A stretch of DNA of 51,679 bases, from positions 1 through 51,679 of the forward strand of contig NZ_JACJPX010000059.1 of assembly GCF_014696315.1 (NCBI RefSeq), in the 5' to 3' direction. Of the stretch, positions 26,748 to 34,200 are shown one piece after another. A program made the position numbers and the translations under genes. The notes under the pieces were generated by a model. That model ran no database searches, was not told where the DNA came from, and saw nothing but the letters and a program-made list of their open reading frames with translations. How positions within the stretch are numbered: the first letter of the stretch is position 1; every line of letters starts with the position of its first letter. This stretch comes from Calothrix membranacea FACHB-236 (GTDB lineage Bacteria > Cyanobacteriota > Cyanobacteriia > Cyanobacteriales > Nostocaceae).

Positions 26748-27165
26748 ACAACTAACCTTCGATGATGAATTAGAGACAAATATTCTGCAAAATTGTGTCA
26801 ATTGATAAACATGTGTTACTTATCAACTTTTTTGAGTAATTAAAGGTTAGGTTAAGGGATGATTTAGTTTAAATTTAGGTAATCAAGAGATTAAATTGGC
26901 TAGATACCAGGACTTTTAAGCCTATTTTTAGGCTATATCTCTAAAAATTTTAGAACATAAATATTTTACTATTGTTCAATAAAAAGCAACAACCAACGCT
27001 GCAATACTTGGCTTCTAATTTAAAATCAACAGATAAGCTATTCCACTAAAACTTGCCTAATATTGTTAATTGTTGACTGTTAACGGTTAACAAATTCTAC
27101 AATTAATCCTGCAATGGATATGTGTTTTAGCTGATTAGTTAATGATGCTTCCAAGGAAAAATAAC
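26748..27165. other. Divergent intergenic region before the RiPP island
   Basis: No gene. It carries the Pho-like repeats at 26838-26867, an AT-rich stretch, a GTTGACTGTTAACGG repeat at 27071-27091 and the ribosome-binding site of the first precursor (AAGGA, 27153-27157). Confidence 0.5.
26838..26867 (-). promoter_or_regulatory. Pho-box-like repeats upstream of the iron-type importer
   Basis: Read on the minus strand: CTAAATCA, then CTTAACCT (26849-26856, full match), then CTTTAATT, at exact 11-bp spacing. It lies about 100 bp upstream of the chosen start. The middle copy is perfect and the others are partial. Confidence 0.4.
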
Positions 27166-27426
27166 ATGGAAAAGCGCAAAAGCAGCTACCACGGTCATTT
27201 AGAAATTAATAGCCTAATTGATGATGCTGTCAATAATGCGATCGCCCGCCGGAATGAAAGCTTAAATTCTGAAGATGCTTTGTTAGATGTATCTGCTGAA
27301 GAAGCTAAAAATGTTGCAGGTGGTTTAACATCTGCAAAAACAATTGGTTTAATTGCTAAACCCCCGATTATTCTCGGACGCATCATTACAACAGGCATCA
27401 TCATAGCTCCCACTGAAACTATTTAG
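27166..27426 (+). CDS. Candidate RiPP precursor, double-glycine leader (not Nif11)
   Basis: An 86-residue peptide. The start at 27166 is set by AAGGA eight bases upstream. Residues 1-53 look like a leader: charged, with LLDVSAEEAKNVAGG ending at a Gly-Gly pair (52-53) that a C39 peptidase would cleave. The 33-residue core is hydrophobic and Thr/Ile/Pro-rich (IAKPPIILGRIITTGIIIAP) and has no Cys, Tyr or Trp. The leader is not Nif11-like. It opens a run of four plus-strand genes followed by the radical SAM gene, so it is probably another substrate of this island. Which enzyme acts on it is not evident. Confidence 0.7.
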   Translation: MEKRKSSYHGHLEINSLIDDAVNNAIARRNESLNSEDALLDVSAEEAKNVAGGLTSAKTIGLIAKPPIILGRIITTGIIIAPTETI

Positions 27427-27457
27427 CCAGAAGATTTTTGTTGCTGAGGCTAAATTG

Positions 27458-27895
27458 ATGGAAAATATTGCTGTTGATAAAACTACACTTTGCCCCAGCG
27501 CTAGACCTGAATCTGAGGATAGTGTAGTTTTCGGCATCATCAGTGGAACAGTGGCAGAACCCCGTGTGGCTTATTTAAAACAGCCACAACAACTCACAGA
27601 TGAACTGATAGCTAAAGCTAGTCCCGTTACACCATCTGAAATTTTTCGTACAGCTGCACCTTGTGCCACAAAAGGTTGTCAGCATTTTGATGGACAAGAT
27701 TGTCGTTTAGCTACACGCATTGTAGAAAAATTACCTGCGATCGCACAAGAATTACCCCCTTGTTCTATCCGCCGAGATTGTCGGTGGTGGAAGCAGGAAG
27801 GTAAGGCTGCTTGTATGCGTTGTCCGCAAGTAATTACAGATAACTATAATGCCTCTGAACTAGCAATTGAAGTAGCAATGCCAACTGCTATTTAA
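27458..27895 (+). CDS. Cys-rich protein of the RiPP cluster, possible Fe-S protein
   Basis: A 145-residue soluble protein of unknown function. The start is at the ATG at 27458, preceded by GAGG. The C-terminal half carries seven cysteines spaced C-x4-C-x7-C, then C-x5-C-x10-C-x2-C (PCATKGCQHFDGQDC and ending CMRCPQV), plus one near residue 11. This spacing suggests one or two iron-sulfur clusters or zinc. The motif CRWWKQEGKAACMRCP is distinctive. It lies between precursor genes and 19 bp ahead of the first Nif11 precursor, so it is probably cotranscribed with them. A role as electron donor or partner of the radical SAM enzyme is a guess based on position. Confidence 0.7.
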   Translation: MENIAVDKTTLCPSARPESEDSVVFGIISGTVAEPRVAYLKQPQQLTDELIAKASPVTPSEIFRTAAPCATKGCQHFDGQDCRLATRIVEKLPAIAQELPPCSIRRDCRWWKQEGKAACMRCPQVITDNYNASELAIEVAMPTAI

Positions 27896-27914
27896 GTAAT
27901 CTCAGGAGCAGATT

Positions 27915-28223
27915 ATGTCTTTAGAAAATGTTAGAGCTTTCTATGAAAGACTAGCATCTGATGAAGCTTTTCGTACCCAAATTCAAGAGGTGGAAAGCAA
28001 AGAAGCTGGTAGAGAAATTTTGCACAATGCTGGTTTTAATTTTACCAAAGAAGAGTTTGAAGAATACACGGCTCAATTATTAGAATCCGAAAATGAACTG
28101 CAAGATGTAGATGCCACAGAACTTGCATCTGTTGTGGGCGGATTAGTTGGGTTGTATCCCAGACTTTTCTTAATTTATGGTGCGCCTAGTGGTCTTTGGA
28201 ATTACACCAATATCTTGTTTTAA
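27915..28223 (+). CDS. Nif11-leader RiPP precursor 1 (one IYG motif)
   Basis: A 102-residue precursor. Residues 1-76 are a Nif11-type leader (MSLENVRAFYERLASDEAFR, then AGFNFTKEEFEEY, ending ELASVVGG with Gly75-Gly76). The 26-residue core holds LYP (80-82) and IYG (87-89), then a Trp and a further Tyr. Nif11-leader peptides are substrates of RiPP enzymes and are cleaved after Gly-Gly. In PlpX-type splicease systems the enzyme removes tyramine from an X-Tyr-Gly site, leaving an alpha-keto-beta-amino acid. IYG is such a site. A strong AGGAG precedes the start. It is a paralogue of the next gene, with near-identical leader and different core. Confidence 0.85.
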   Translation: MSLENVRAFYERLASDEAFRTQIQEVESKEAGREILHNAGFNFTKEEFEEYTAQLLESENELQDVDATELASVVGGLVGLYPRLFLIYGAPSGLWNYTNILF

Positions 28224-28288
28224 TCAAGCAAAATCTGCTTTTTAACTGGAATGACTTGTAAATAGCAATTACTGCAAGGAATTAGTTT

Positions 28289-28639
28289 ATGTCTTTAGAA
28301 AATGTCAGAGACTTTTACAAAAAGCTCGCAAATGATGAGGCTTTTCGTAATCAAATGCAAGCTGTTGAAAGTAAAGATGAATGTAGCCAAGTTGTCAAGA
28401 ATGCTGGCTTTAATTTCACTCAAGAAGAGTTTGAAGAATATACAACTCAATTAATAGAATCAAACGCTAACGAAAACGATCTGCAAGATTTAGGAGAAAA
28501 AGAATTAGAAGCAGTTTTTGGTGGCATTTTGGGCAAGCCTATTATACAGCCTTTATATGGAGTGATTGTGTGGCCTCCTATTAAATGGCCGCCTATTGTA
28601 CAGCCTTTATATGGGGTTGTGACAACCACTGATATATAA
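28289..28639 (+). CDS. Nif11-leader RiPP precursor 2 (two PLYG motifs)
   Basis: A 116-residue precursor. The leader (1-79, ending EAVFGG) is Nif11-type and very like that of precursor 1. The 37-residue core contains an internal repeat: QPLYGVIVWPP then WPPIVQPLYGVV, placing two LYG sites at residues 89-91 and 107-109, 18 residues apart. Two identical cleavage contexts suggest two keto-beta-leucine residues in one product if the neighbouring radical SAM enzyme is a splicease. AAGGA precedes the start. A palindromic repeat and a weak hairpin lie between this gene and the enzyme gene. Confidence 0.88.
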   Translation: MSLENVRDFYKKLANDEAFRNQMQAVESKDECSQVVKNAGFNFTQEEFEEYTTQLIESNANENDLQDLGEKELEAVFGGILGKPIIQPLYGVIVWPPIKWPPIVQPLYGVVTTTDI

Positions 28640-28641
28640 CG

Positions 28642-28685
28642 TTGTGGACTGTTGACTGTTGACTGCTAACTGTTAACAGTCCACA
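28642..28685. repeat. Palindromic short tandem repeat after precursor 2
   Basis: Ends TTGTGGACTGTT and AACAGTCCACAA are complementary; the interior is GACTGTTGACTG-type heptamers. It starts 2 bp after the precursor stop and could form a hairpin that protects the precursor transcript. Confidence 0.75.
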
Positions 28686-28704
28686 ATTTTAGATTATGGA
28701 TTAA

Positions 28705-28753
28705 CCTCTCCTCGTAAAGAAGAGGCTTAAATATTGAATTTTTTTGTTTTTTT
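28705..28753 (+). terminator. Possible attenuator between precursor and enzyme genes
   Basis: A short stem CCTCT/AGAGG (28705-28725), then an AT-rich stretch with a T-run (28738-28753). The stem is only five pairs, so this is weak. A leaky stop here would explain how precursor is made in excess of the enzyme, as is common in RiPP operons. Confidence 0.3.
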
Positions 28754-28885
28754 CTTCGTAAACCCAGAGGCTTGAAACCATTTTTTGGATTCTAGATTGA
28801 GATTTAATCCAAAATCTAAAATCCAAAATTGTCTCGGTCAACAGTTAACAATTTTTATAAAACTTAATTGAGGGAGTTGACTCTA

Positions 28886-30142
28886 ATGGCCTATCGCAGA
28901 ATTAGTTATGCGGTTTGGGAAATTACCTTAAAGTGCAACCTTGCTTGTCAGCACTGTGGTTCTCGCGCTGGTCATACAAGAACACAAGAATTATCTACCG
29001 CCGAAGCCTTGGATTTAGTTAAACAAATGGCGGACGTTGGGATTACAGAAGTAACATTAATTGGTGGTGAAGCTTTTCTGCGTCCTGATTGGCTAGAGAT
29101 TGCCAAAGCCATTAACAAAGCTGGAATGCTTTGTGGGATGACCACTGGGGGCTATGGTATTACTCTAGACACAGCACACAAAATGAAGGAAGCAGGAATT
29201 AATGTAGTTTCTGTGTCTGTTGATGGCTTAGAGACAACTCACGATCGCATCCGTGGTAGACAAGGTTCATGGCAATGGGCATTTAAAACCATGAGTCACC
29301 TCAAGCAAGCAGGAATTTCCTTTGGTTGCAATACCCAAATTAATCGCCTATCTGCACCAGAATTTCCCCGTATTTATGAATATCTGCGCGATGCGGGAAT
29401 CTTTGCTTGGCAAATTCAATTAACTGTACCAATGGGGAATGCAGCCGATAATAATGAAATTTTACTGCAACCCTATGAATTACTGGATGTATACCCCATG
29501 ATTGCCCGTGTTGCTCAACGAGCCAAGCGAGAAGGTGTACAGTTACAGCCAGGAAATAATATCGGCTACTATGGCCCCTATGAGCGATTTTTACGGGGTG
29601 GTGATGCTTGGTCGTTTTGGCAAGGTTGCAGTGCGGGATTGTCGGCTTTAGGTATTGAAGCGGATGGCGCAATTAAAGGTTGTCCCTCACTGCCAACTAC
29701 AGCTTACACTGGGGGAAATATCCGCGATCGCTCTTTACGCAGCATCATTGAAGAAACCGAAGAACTGCGGTTTAACTTAGGCGCTGGTACTCCCAAAGGT
29801 ACAGAACATTTATGGGGTTTCTGCAAAACTTGCGAATTTGCTGAACTCTGTCGAGGTGGTTGCAGTTGGACTGCACATGTCTTTTTTGATAAGCGAGGTA
29901 ACAATCCCTACTGTCATCATCGCGCCCTAACTCAACAAAAACAAGGCATCCGCGAGAGAGTATTTCTGCAACGCCAAGCAGACGGAAATCCTTTTGATAA
30001 TGGAGAGTTTGCTTTGATTGAGGAACCAATTAATCATCCTTGGCCAGAAAACGATCCATTACATTTTACTGCTGACCGCATTCAATGGCCAGAAGGTTGG
30101 CAAGAAGAATTAGAGTTAGTCCCATCTTTGGCAAAAGTTTAA
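28886..30142 (+). CDS. Radical SAM/SPASM RiPP enzyme, candidate splicease
   Basis: A 418-residue radical SAM enzyme. The cluster motif is CNLACQHC (Cys17, Cys21, Cys24). SAM-site features follow (TLIGGEAFLRPDW, VSVDGLETTHDRIRG). A SPASM region carries auxiliary-cluster cysteines (CSAGLSALGIEADGAIKGCPS, then FCKTCEFAELCRGGCSW and YCHH). This is the layout of Nif11-peptide radical SAM maturases, the group that includes PlpX, which excises tyramine at X-Tyr-Gly. The match of Tyr-Gly motifs in both Nif11 precursors supports that role here; epimerase or cross-linking chemistry cannot be ruled out. The start is the ATG at 28886 with GAGGGAG upstream. Confidence 0.88.
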   Translation: MAYRRISYAVWEITLKCNLACQHCGSRAGHTRTQELSTAEALDLVKQMADVGITEVTLIGGEAFLRPDWLEIAKAINKAGMLCGMTTGGYGITLDTAHKMKEAGINVVSVSVDGLETTHDRIRGRQGSWQWAFKTMSHLKQAGISFGCNTQINRLSAPEFPRIYEYLRDAGIFAWQIQLTVPMGNAADNNEILLQPYELLDVYPMIARVAQRAKREGVQLQPGNNIGYYGPYERFLRGGDAWSFWQGCSAGLSALGIEADGAIKGCPSLPTTAYTGGNIRDRSLRSIIEETEELRFNLGAGTPKGTEHLWGFCKTCEFAELCRGGCSWTAHVFFDKRGNNPYCHHRALTQQKQGIRERVFLQRQADGNPFDNGEFALIEEPINHPWPENDPLHFTADRIQWPEGWQEELELVPSLAKV

Positions 30143-30297
30143 CTCATCGAAGGCGGAGGGAAACCCACTCTCTTTAACACCGTTAACTGATGACTGTTAA
30201 CCGTCAACCGTCAACGTGAAATCCTATCCCCGGAGGCTGGGATGAGCTTAACTTGTTTTTTATCCGTTAATACAGATTAAATTGCCATACAAATAAT

Positions 30298-30474
30298 ATG
30301 CCCACTGATTATTTACCTCCAGCAGAATCATCTCCTAATCAATCTCCAGATGAGTTAGAATCTCAAGAACCTTTGTTACCTCGTTTAGCTTGGAATAGTC
30401 AAATCGCTTATTTACGAGTTGTTTTTAAAGCAAAAAAAGCTTTAGACCGCATTGAGAAGGAAGCATTTGGTTGA
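30298..30474 (+). CDS. Small protein downstream of the radical SAM gene
   Basis: A 58-residue open frame that reads MPTDYLPPAESSPNQSPDE, then LPRLAWNSQIAYLRVVFKAK and ends KALDRIEKEAFG. The first half is acidic and Pro-rich, the second an amphipathic, probably helical, segment. No domain is recognised. Splicease clusters are reported to contain a small partner protein (PlpY); this could be one by position only. A GTTAACCGTCAACCG-type repeat separates it from the enzyme gene. No good ribosome-binding site is seen. Confidence 0.5.
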   Translation: MPTDYLPPAESSPNQSPDELESQEPLLPRLAWNSQIAYLRVVFKAKKALDRIEKEAFG

Positions 30475-30607
30475 TTGTTGACGGTTCAAAGTTAACGGTC
30501 ATAGAATTTGAAAATTTGCGGAAAGTTGAGCTAGTGAGCCCTTACACCCATGAAAATCTCTCTTTCCAGTCAACTGTCAAAACTATTCACTGTCTATTTT
30601 CTCTGTA

Positions 30608-30913
30608 GCAACTTCTGCTTTATCTAAAGCAACTTTTGCTTTAACGTTTACAGGTTTTGCTCAAGCTAAAGCAGCTTTTGCTTTAACGTTTCCGTGTTTC
30701 GCGCAAGCCAGAGCAGCTTTTATTTTAACATTTCCGTGTTTCGCGCAAGCCAGAGCAGCTTTTGTTTTAACGTTTACAGGTTTTGCTCAAGCTAAAGCAG
30801 CTTTTGCTTTAACGTTTCCGTGTTTCGCGCAAGCTAAAGCAGCTTTTGCTTTAACGTTTCCGTGTTTCGCGCAAGCCAGAGCAGCTTTTGCTTTGACATT
30901 TTCGTGTTTCGCT
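30608..30913. repeat. Array of seven 42-bp tandem repeats
   Basis: A 21-bp half unit (30608-30628) is followed by seven contiguous 42-bp units starting at 30629, 30671, 30713, 30755, 30797, 30839 and 30881 (the last degenerate). Two unit types occur, differing in a block near the middle. All lengths are multiples of three. One plus-strand frame (AALTFPCFAQA-like) is open throughout but lacks a start. The minus-strand frame reads AKHGNVKAKAALA-like units and ends with a natural-looking C-terminus (KAEVATEKIDSE, stop near 30590) but has TGA stops in one unit type. It is probably a decayed repeat-protein gene on the minus strand. Confidence 0.8.
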
Positions 30914-30948
30914 GATCAAATCAGCCCCCAATGAACACCAATAAATTG

Positions 30949-31683
30949 TTAATGCACAGTTGAATTGTGCAGCCAAACTTGAAAAAGAGATTCTAAAATA
31001 TTTTCCCTAGCTGAATTAGTTAACTCAGGATGTAACCACTTTTCAACTCTTAAAATGTGATGCCCAAGTTTGGTAGATACTGGCCCAATTAATTCTCCTG
31101 CTACAGTATCGGTAATGGCTTGCACAATTTCTGGCATCAATTCTACTAGCAATCGCACGCCCACAAAACCGCCATTTTCTTGAGATTGTTTACCTTTTGA
31201 ATACTCTACAGCCAGGGCAGCAAAAGAAGTATTTTCTTGTTCAATTAAATGCACAATTTTTACAGCATCAGACAAATCTGGTACTAATATCTGAGATAGC
31301 ATAACTCGTCGATAGCGATCGCGGTTATTCATGTAATCAGCATCGACTTCCATTCCAAAGAGATATTCTTTCAGCTTTTTGGTCAGCAGTTCAATTTTGA
31401 TCCCTAAAGACCAATCTTCCACAGAAATTCGCTGCTGAGATAGCCAGTTGAGGGTTTCTGATGCGCCCAAAAGCTTATATTCTAAACGAAATGCATCTCC
31501 AGCTCCTTGTAATTCTGCATCGCTAACTGTAATTTCAAACTTCTCGCAAGCCCTTAAGACTATGCTATCTCGTTCTGCTTTAGCACCAATATCAGCAATT
31601 TGGTGAGTACGGCGCAGGTAAGCCAAAATTTCTGCATCTGTCGCCGGGGAAATTGATGAAGCTTTTCTCTGGCTTTGTACCAT
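30949..31683 (-). CDS. Parvulin-type peptidyl-prolyl isomerase
   Basis: A 244-residue protein of the SurA/PpiC type. The N-terminal helical part is chaperone-like; the parvulin domain covers about residues 130-225, with RVMLSQILVPDLSDAVKIV, FAALAVEYSKGKQSQENGG, and LIGPVSTKLGHHILRVEKW. There is no signal peptide, so it should be cytosolic. Such isomerases often accompany HlyD/C39 ABC exporters in cyanobacterial peptide clusters. Here it may help fold or present precursor peptides. AAGGA precedes the start. It is the last intact gene of a long minus-strand run. A paralogue lies at 36818-37585. Confidence 0.85.
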   Translation of the reverse strand: MVQSQRKASSISPATDAEILAYLRRTHQIADIGAKAERDSIVLRACEKFEITVSDAELQGAGDAFRLEYKLLGASETLNWLSQQRISVEDWSLGIKIELLTKKLKEYLFGMEVDADYMNNRDRYRRVMLSQILVPDLSDAVKIVHLIEQENTSFAALAVEYSKGKQSQENGGFVGVRLLVELMPEIVQAITDTVAGELIGPVSTKLGHHILRVEKWLHPELTNSARENILESLFQVWLHNSTVH

Positions 31684-31703
31684 GAATTTATCCTTTGTTG
31701 AAG

Positions 31704-31786
31704 GTTGACTGTTGACTGTTAACAGGAAACCAAAATCGGCTAAACTTTCTGCAAAATCTAAAATCCAAAATCTAAAATCTAAAATT
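31704..31786. repeat. Two adjacent short tandem repeats
   Basis: A GTTGACTGTTGACTGTTAAC-type repeat (31704-31725) is followed by four copies of a heptamer-like AAAATCT/AAAATCC repeat (about 31750-31786). The AAAATCC class also occurs at about 28800-28830. Confidence 0.65.
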
Positions 31787-31813
31787 GTAAAGGGTGGGTA
31801 ACCCTCGACTCTA

Positions 31814-32827
31814 CTATCGGTAAATCAACTTTTCTGGGGGAATCTCACCAATTTTTAGGCAATCGCGGTGTAAATCTCCGTAGAGATTGAGGTATTCTAT
31901 TTCATCAGTAGTTAGTTTACCTTGTTGTACAGATGCGATCGCGGCATCAATTTCTCCTCGATGCTGCAAACCCATAAGACAAACATCAACACAGTTTTGA
32001 GATAAGGAGTAGCGGTATAAATCTGGTACATGAGGTCGCCAGCAATTATCAGGTAAACTAGCTGGAGGTTCCCACAATGCACCAGAATGGGAACCTGTAG
32101 ATTTAAAAGTAACAATCCCCGGACGCTGGGAATCTGCGGCGTTTAAGCAATTAAAAACTTGATGTTGCGCCGAACGGTGAGCTACATTATGACGCACCAT
32201 CACCACATCTAACAAAGGGCTATTTAACCACTGATGCGCTAAATTGAGGTCATGGAAAGAAGCCCCAATATAGCGGACTGCTCCCATTTTTTTCAACCGT
32301 TCCGAAACACCAAATACTCTTTCAATTGTGCGCTGATAAACGCTATTTGCACCTCTTAAATCTGGAGAAAGCTGTAAGCAATTATTCAAGGCTGAATGAT
32401 CATTTTCTCCCACCCAACCCCAATGTAGGATATCAATGTAATCAATGCCCAATTCTTGAAACTGGTCGAATAAAGCTGAAAGGATGATTTCTGGATTTTT
32501 AATATAAGTGACTGTTGCTAGTACAACTTTCTCCCGCACCGAAGAACCACGTCCACAAAGTTGACGCAAAGCATCAGCCATTGAACGGTACAAAAAATGA
32601 TGTAAATCGCTAGAGTAAAAAAAATAATTAATTCCTTGCTCAAAAGCGTAAAGCGTATCTTCGCTAGAAATCGCCCCTCCACCACCTAAACCCAAACAAC
32701 TTACTGTTAAATCAGTTCGCCCTAGTTGGCGATAAAAAGGAATATCTGATTCCGGGAATTTTGCGATTAATGGTTGTGATTCGCCTAGCAGAGTTGTTGA
32801 TTGTCCAGATAAATCGGCTATACGCAT
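31814..32827 (-). CDS. Aldo/keto reductase family protein
   Basis: A 337-residue NADPH-type oxidoreductase with the (beta/alpha)8 pattern: YRQLGRTDLTVSCLGLGGGG at the start, DYIDILHWGWVGE, then MGAVRYIGASFHDLNLA and CVDVCLMGLQHRGEIDAAI near the end. The start at 32827 (MRIADLSGQ) is chosen because the region further upstream is not protein-like. The usual catalytic tetrad Tyr seems to lie in INYFFYSSDLHH. The neighbours are RiPP tailoring genes, so it may reduce a keto or dehydro group on a peptide. This is inference from context. In class V lanthipeptides a different enzyme family reduces dehydroalanine to D-Ala. Confidence 0.8.
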   Translation of the reverse strand: MRIADLSGQSTTLLGESQPLIAKFPESDIPFYRQLGRTDLTVSCLGLGGGGAISSEDTLYAFEQGINYFFYSSDLHHFLYRSMADALRQLCGRGSSVREKVVLATVTYIKNPEIILSALFDQFQELGIDYIDILHWGWVGENDHSALNNCLQLSPDLRGANSVYQRTIERVFGVSERLKKMGAVRYIGASFHDLNLAHQWLNSPLLDVVMVRHNVAHRSAQHQVFNCLNAADSQRPGIVTFKSTGSHSGALWEPPASLPDNCWRPHVPDLYRYSLSQNCVDVCLMGLQHRGEIDAAIASVQQGKLTTDEIEYLNLYGDLHRDCLKIGEIPPEKLIYR

Positions 32828-32988
32828 AATTTCACTGAGGTATAAATCAATACTTTTATTTAAAAATAAATTGACAACAAAACAATAATTTTGGAGGGGG
32901 TTTGGGGGACGCAACCGTCACCCAATCGGGGGTTTGGGGGATTCTCCCCCAATTGAGTTAGCTGTTTCCACAACTGACAAATCAATCA

Positions 32989-34155
32989 CTAATTATCTTC
33001 TCTGAACTGTATTGGGGTATAAATGTCCTCTGAGTTAGCGTTTAAGTAAGGATTTGCTAATTTCACCCCTAAAGCCGCAAATTCTTCTAAAATTAAATTG
33101 ATTCTCGTATCTGCGGACTCATCACCTAATCGTTGCGCTGCTAACAACCCATTGCTGATAATCTGACAGCGATGCATGCCAAAACTTTCTTGCTCCGAAA
33201 ATTTATGATTTGGTTCTTCTGCAAGTCCTAATCCTGGTGCGAGAAACTTGGTAAATAAAGGTATTTCTCTGCGGAAATGGCAGCGCTGTTGAGCATACAC
33301 TGTATGTAATACTTGGTGCACTAATTCATAATGGCAGCGCTCAAAATAGAGAACACCAGAATCAAAGCGGGTATAGTCTGCTGGGTTGTAGAGAACTTTA
33401 AAAGAAAAGACGATTGCAGCTGCATTCAGTTGCTCGGTTAAACTTTTCATGACAGGCGGTGCGCCTTCAGGAGCTAAGTTAAAATAAACTCGCACTAGCT
33501 GAGAATGCTTGCTGTGCTGTCGGTTACTATCTGTTCCCCCATTCCCAACAGCTACATAAAAGCCATTTTGAATCAGATTTTTTGGCAAGCGAATCGCCAC
33601 AATATCGCCAATATTAGCAGATTGTTCTGGGCATTGCAGATGGCGATCGCGGTTAATATGTAGTTTCAATCCGCCTTTCGTCACAACCAGACTACCATCA
33701 ATTTCTCGCTTTAATACCTGCCAACCGGGGTCAAAATAACCTGCGCCTGTATTACTTTCATGTAAGCGCTGATAAAATTCCCAATCTACACCCAGTAAAG
33801 TATTATTTTCTAAATTTTGTTGCAACAACAAATTGCTGGAACTTTCTCCTAAAGCTAAAGTATTTCGCAGGGAACCATTATAATAAATGCCGTAGATAAA
33901 GCTGCGTAATTGCAGACTTAAATACTTAGTTTGCAGTTCTAAAGGTACATTTTGAAACCGCGTCACCACTTCTTCTGGTAACTCTAAAGGCTTGTATGCA
34001 GGATGACAGATAGAGAAATTAGATTGAAACTGAATATTGCGTGCAATGTCTTGAATTGCATTCAGTGCATTCTGGGGAGCATCAACTAATAATCGATGTT
34101 GCAGAGAATCTAGTAATTGCATAAAAAATTTGGTTAAATAACAAGATTCAGACAT
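32989..34155 (-). CDS. HopA1-family protein, probable Ser/Thr dehydratase lyase partner
   Basis: A 388-residue HopA1 (T3SS effector HopA1) family protein. Typical segments are seen: YGIYYNGSLRN, TGAGYFDPGW, the repeated basic stretch LHINRDRHLQ, RVYFNLAPEGAPPVMKSLT, FSFKVLYNPADYTRFDSGVL and the late APGLGLAEEPNH with SFGMHRCQI. In class V lanthipeptides (LxmY) and thioamitides (TvaD), HopA1 proteins eliminate phosphate from Ser/Thr phosphorylated by an APH-like kinase. The kinase gene here lies 45 bp upstream on the same strand, so both halves of such a pair are present. The start at 34155 is the first ATG; an ATG at 34122 is an alternative. Confidence 0.88.
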   Translation of the reverse strand: MSESCYLTKFFMQLLDSLQHRLLVDAPQNALNAIQDIARNIQFQSNFSICHPAYKPLELPEEVVTRFQNVPLELQTKYLSLQLRSFIYGIYYNGSLRNTLALGESSSNLLLQQNLENNTLLGVDWEFYQRLHESNTGAGYFDPGWQVLKREIDGSLVVTKGGLKLHINRDRHLQCPEQSANIGDIVAIRLPKNLIQNGFYVAVGNGGTDSNRQHSKHSQLVRVYFNLAPEGAPPVMKSLTEQLNAAAIVFSFKVLYNPADYTRFDSGVLYFERCHYELVHQVLHTVYAQQRCHFRREIPLFTKFLAPGLGLAEEPNHKFSEQESFGMHRCQIISNGLLAAQRLGDESADTRINLILEEFAALGVKLANPYLNANSEDIYTPIQFREDN

Positions 34156-34200
34156 CAATCAACTTGGGATTTTTAAGGGTAAAATTATCCAATCCCAAAT

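Noticed and set aside
30608-30913. Possible CRISPR array in the 42-bp repeats
   Set aside because: The units are contiguous without spacers, keep codon phase, and no cas gene is present.
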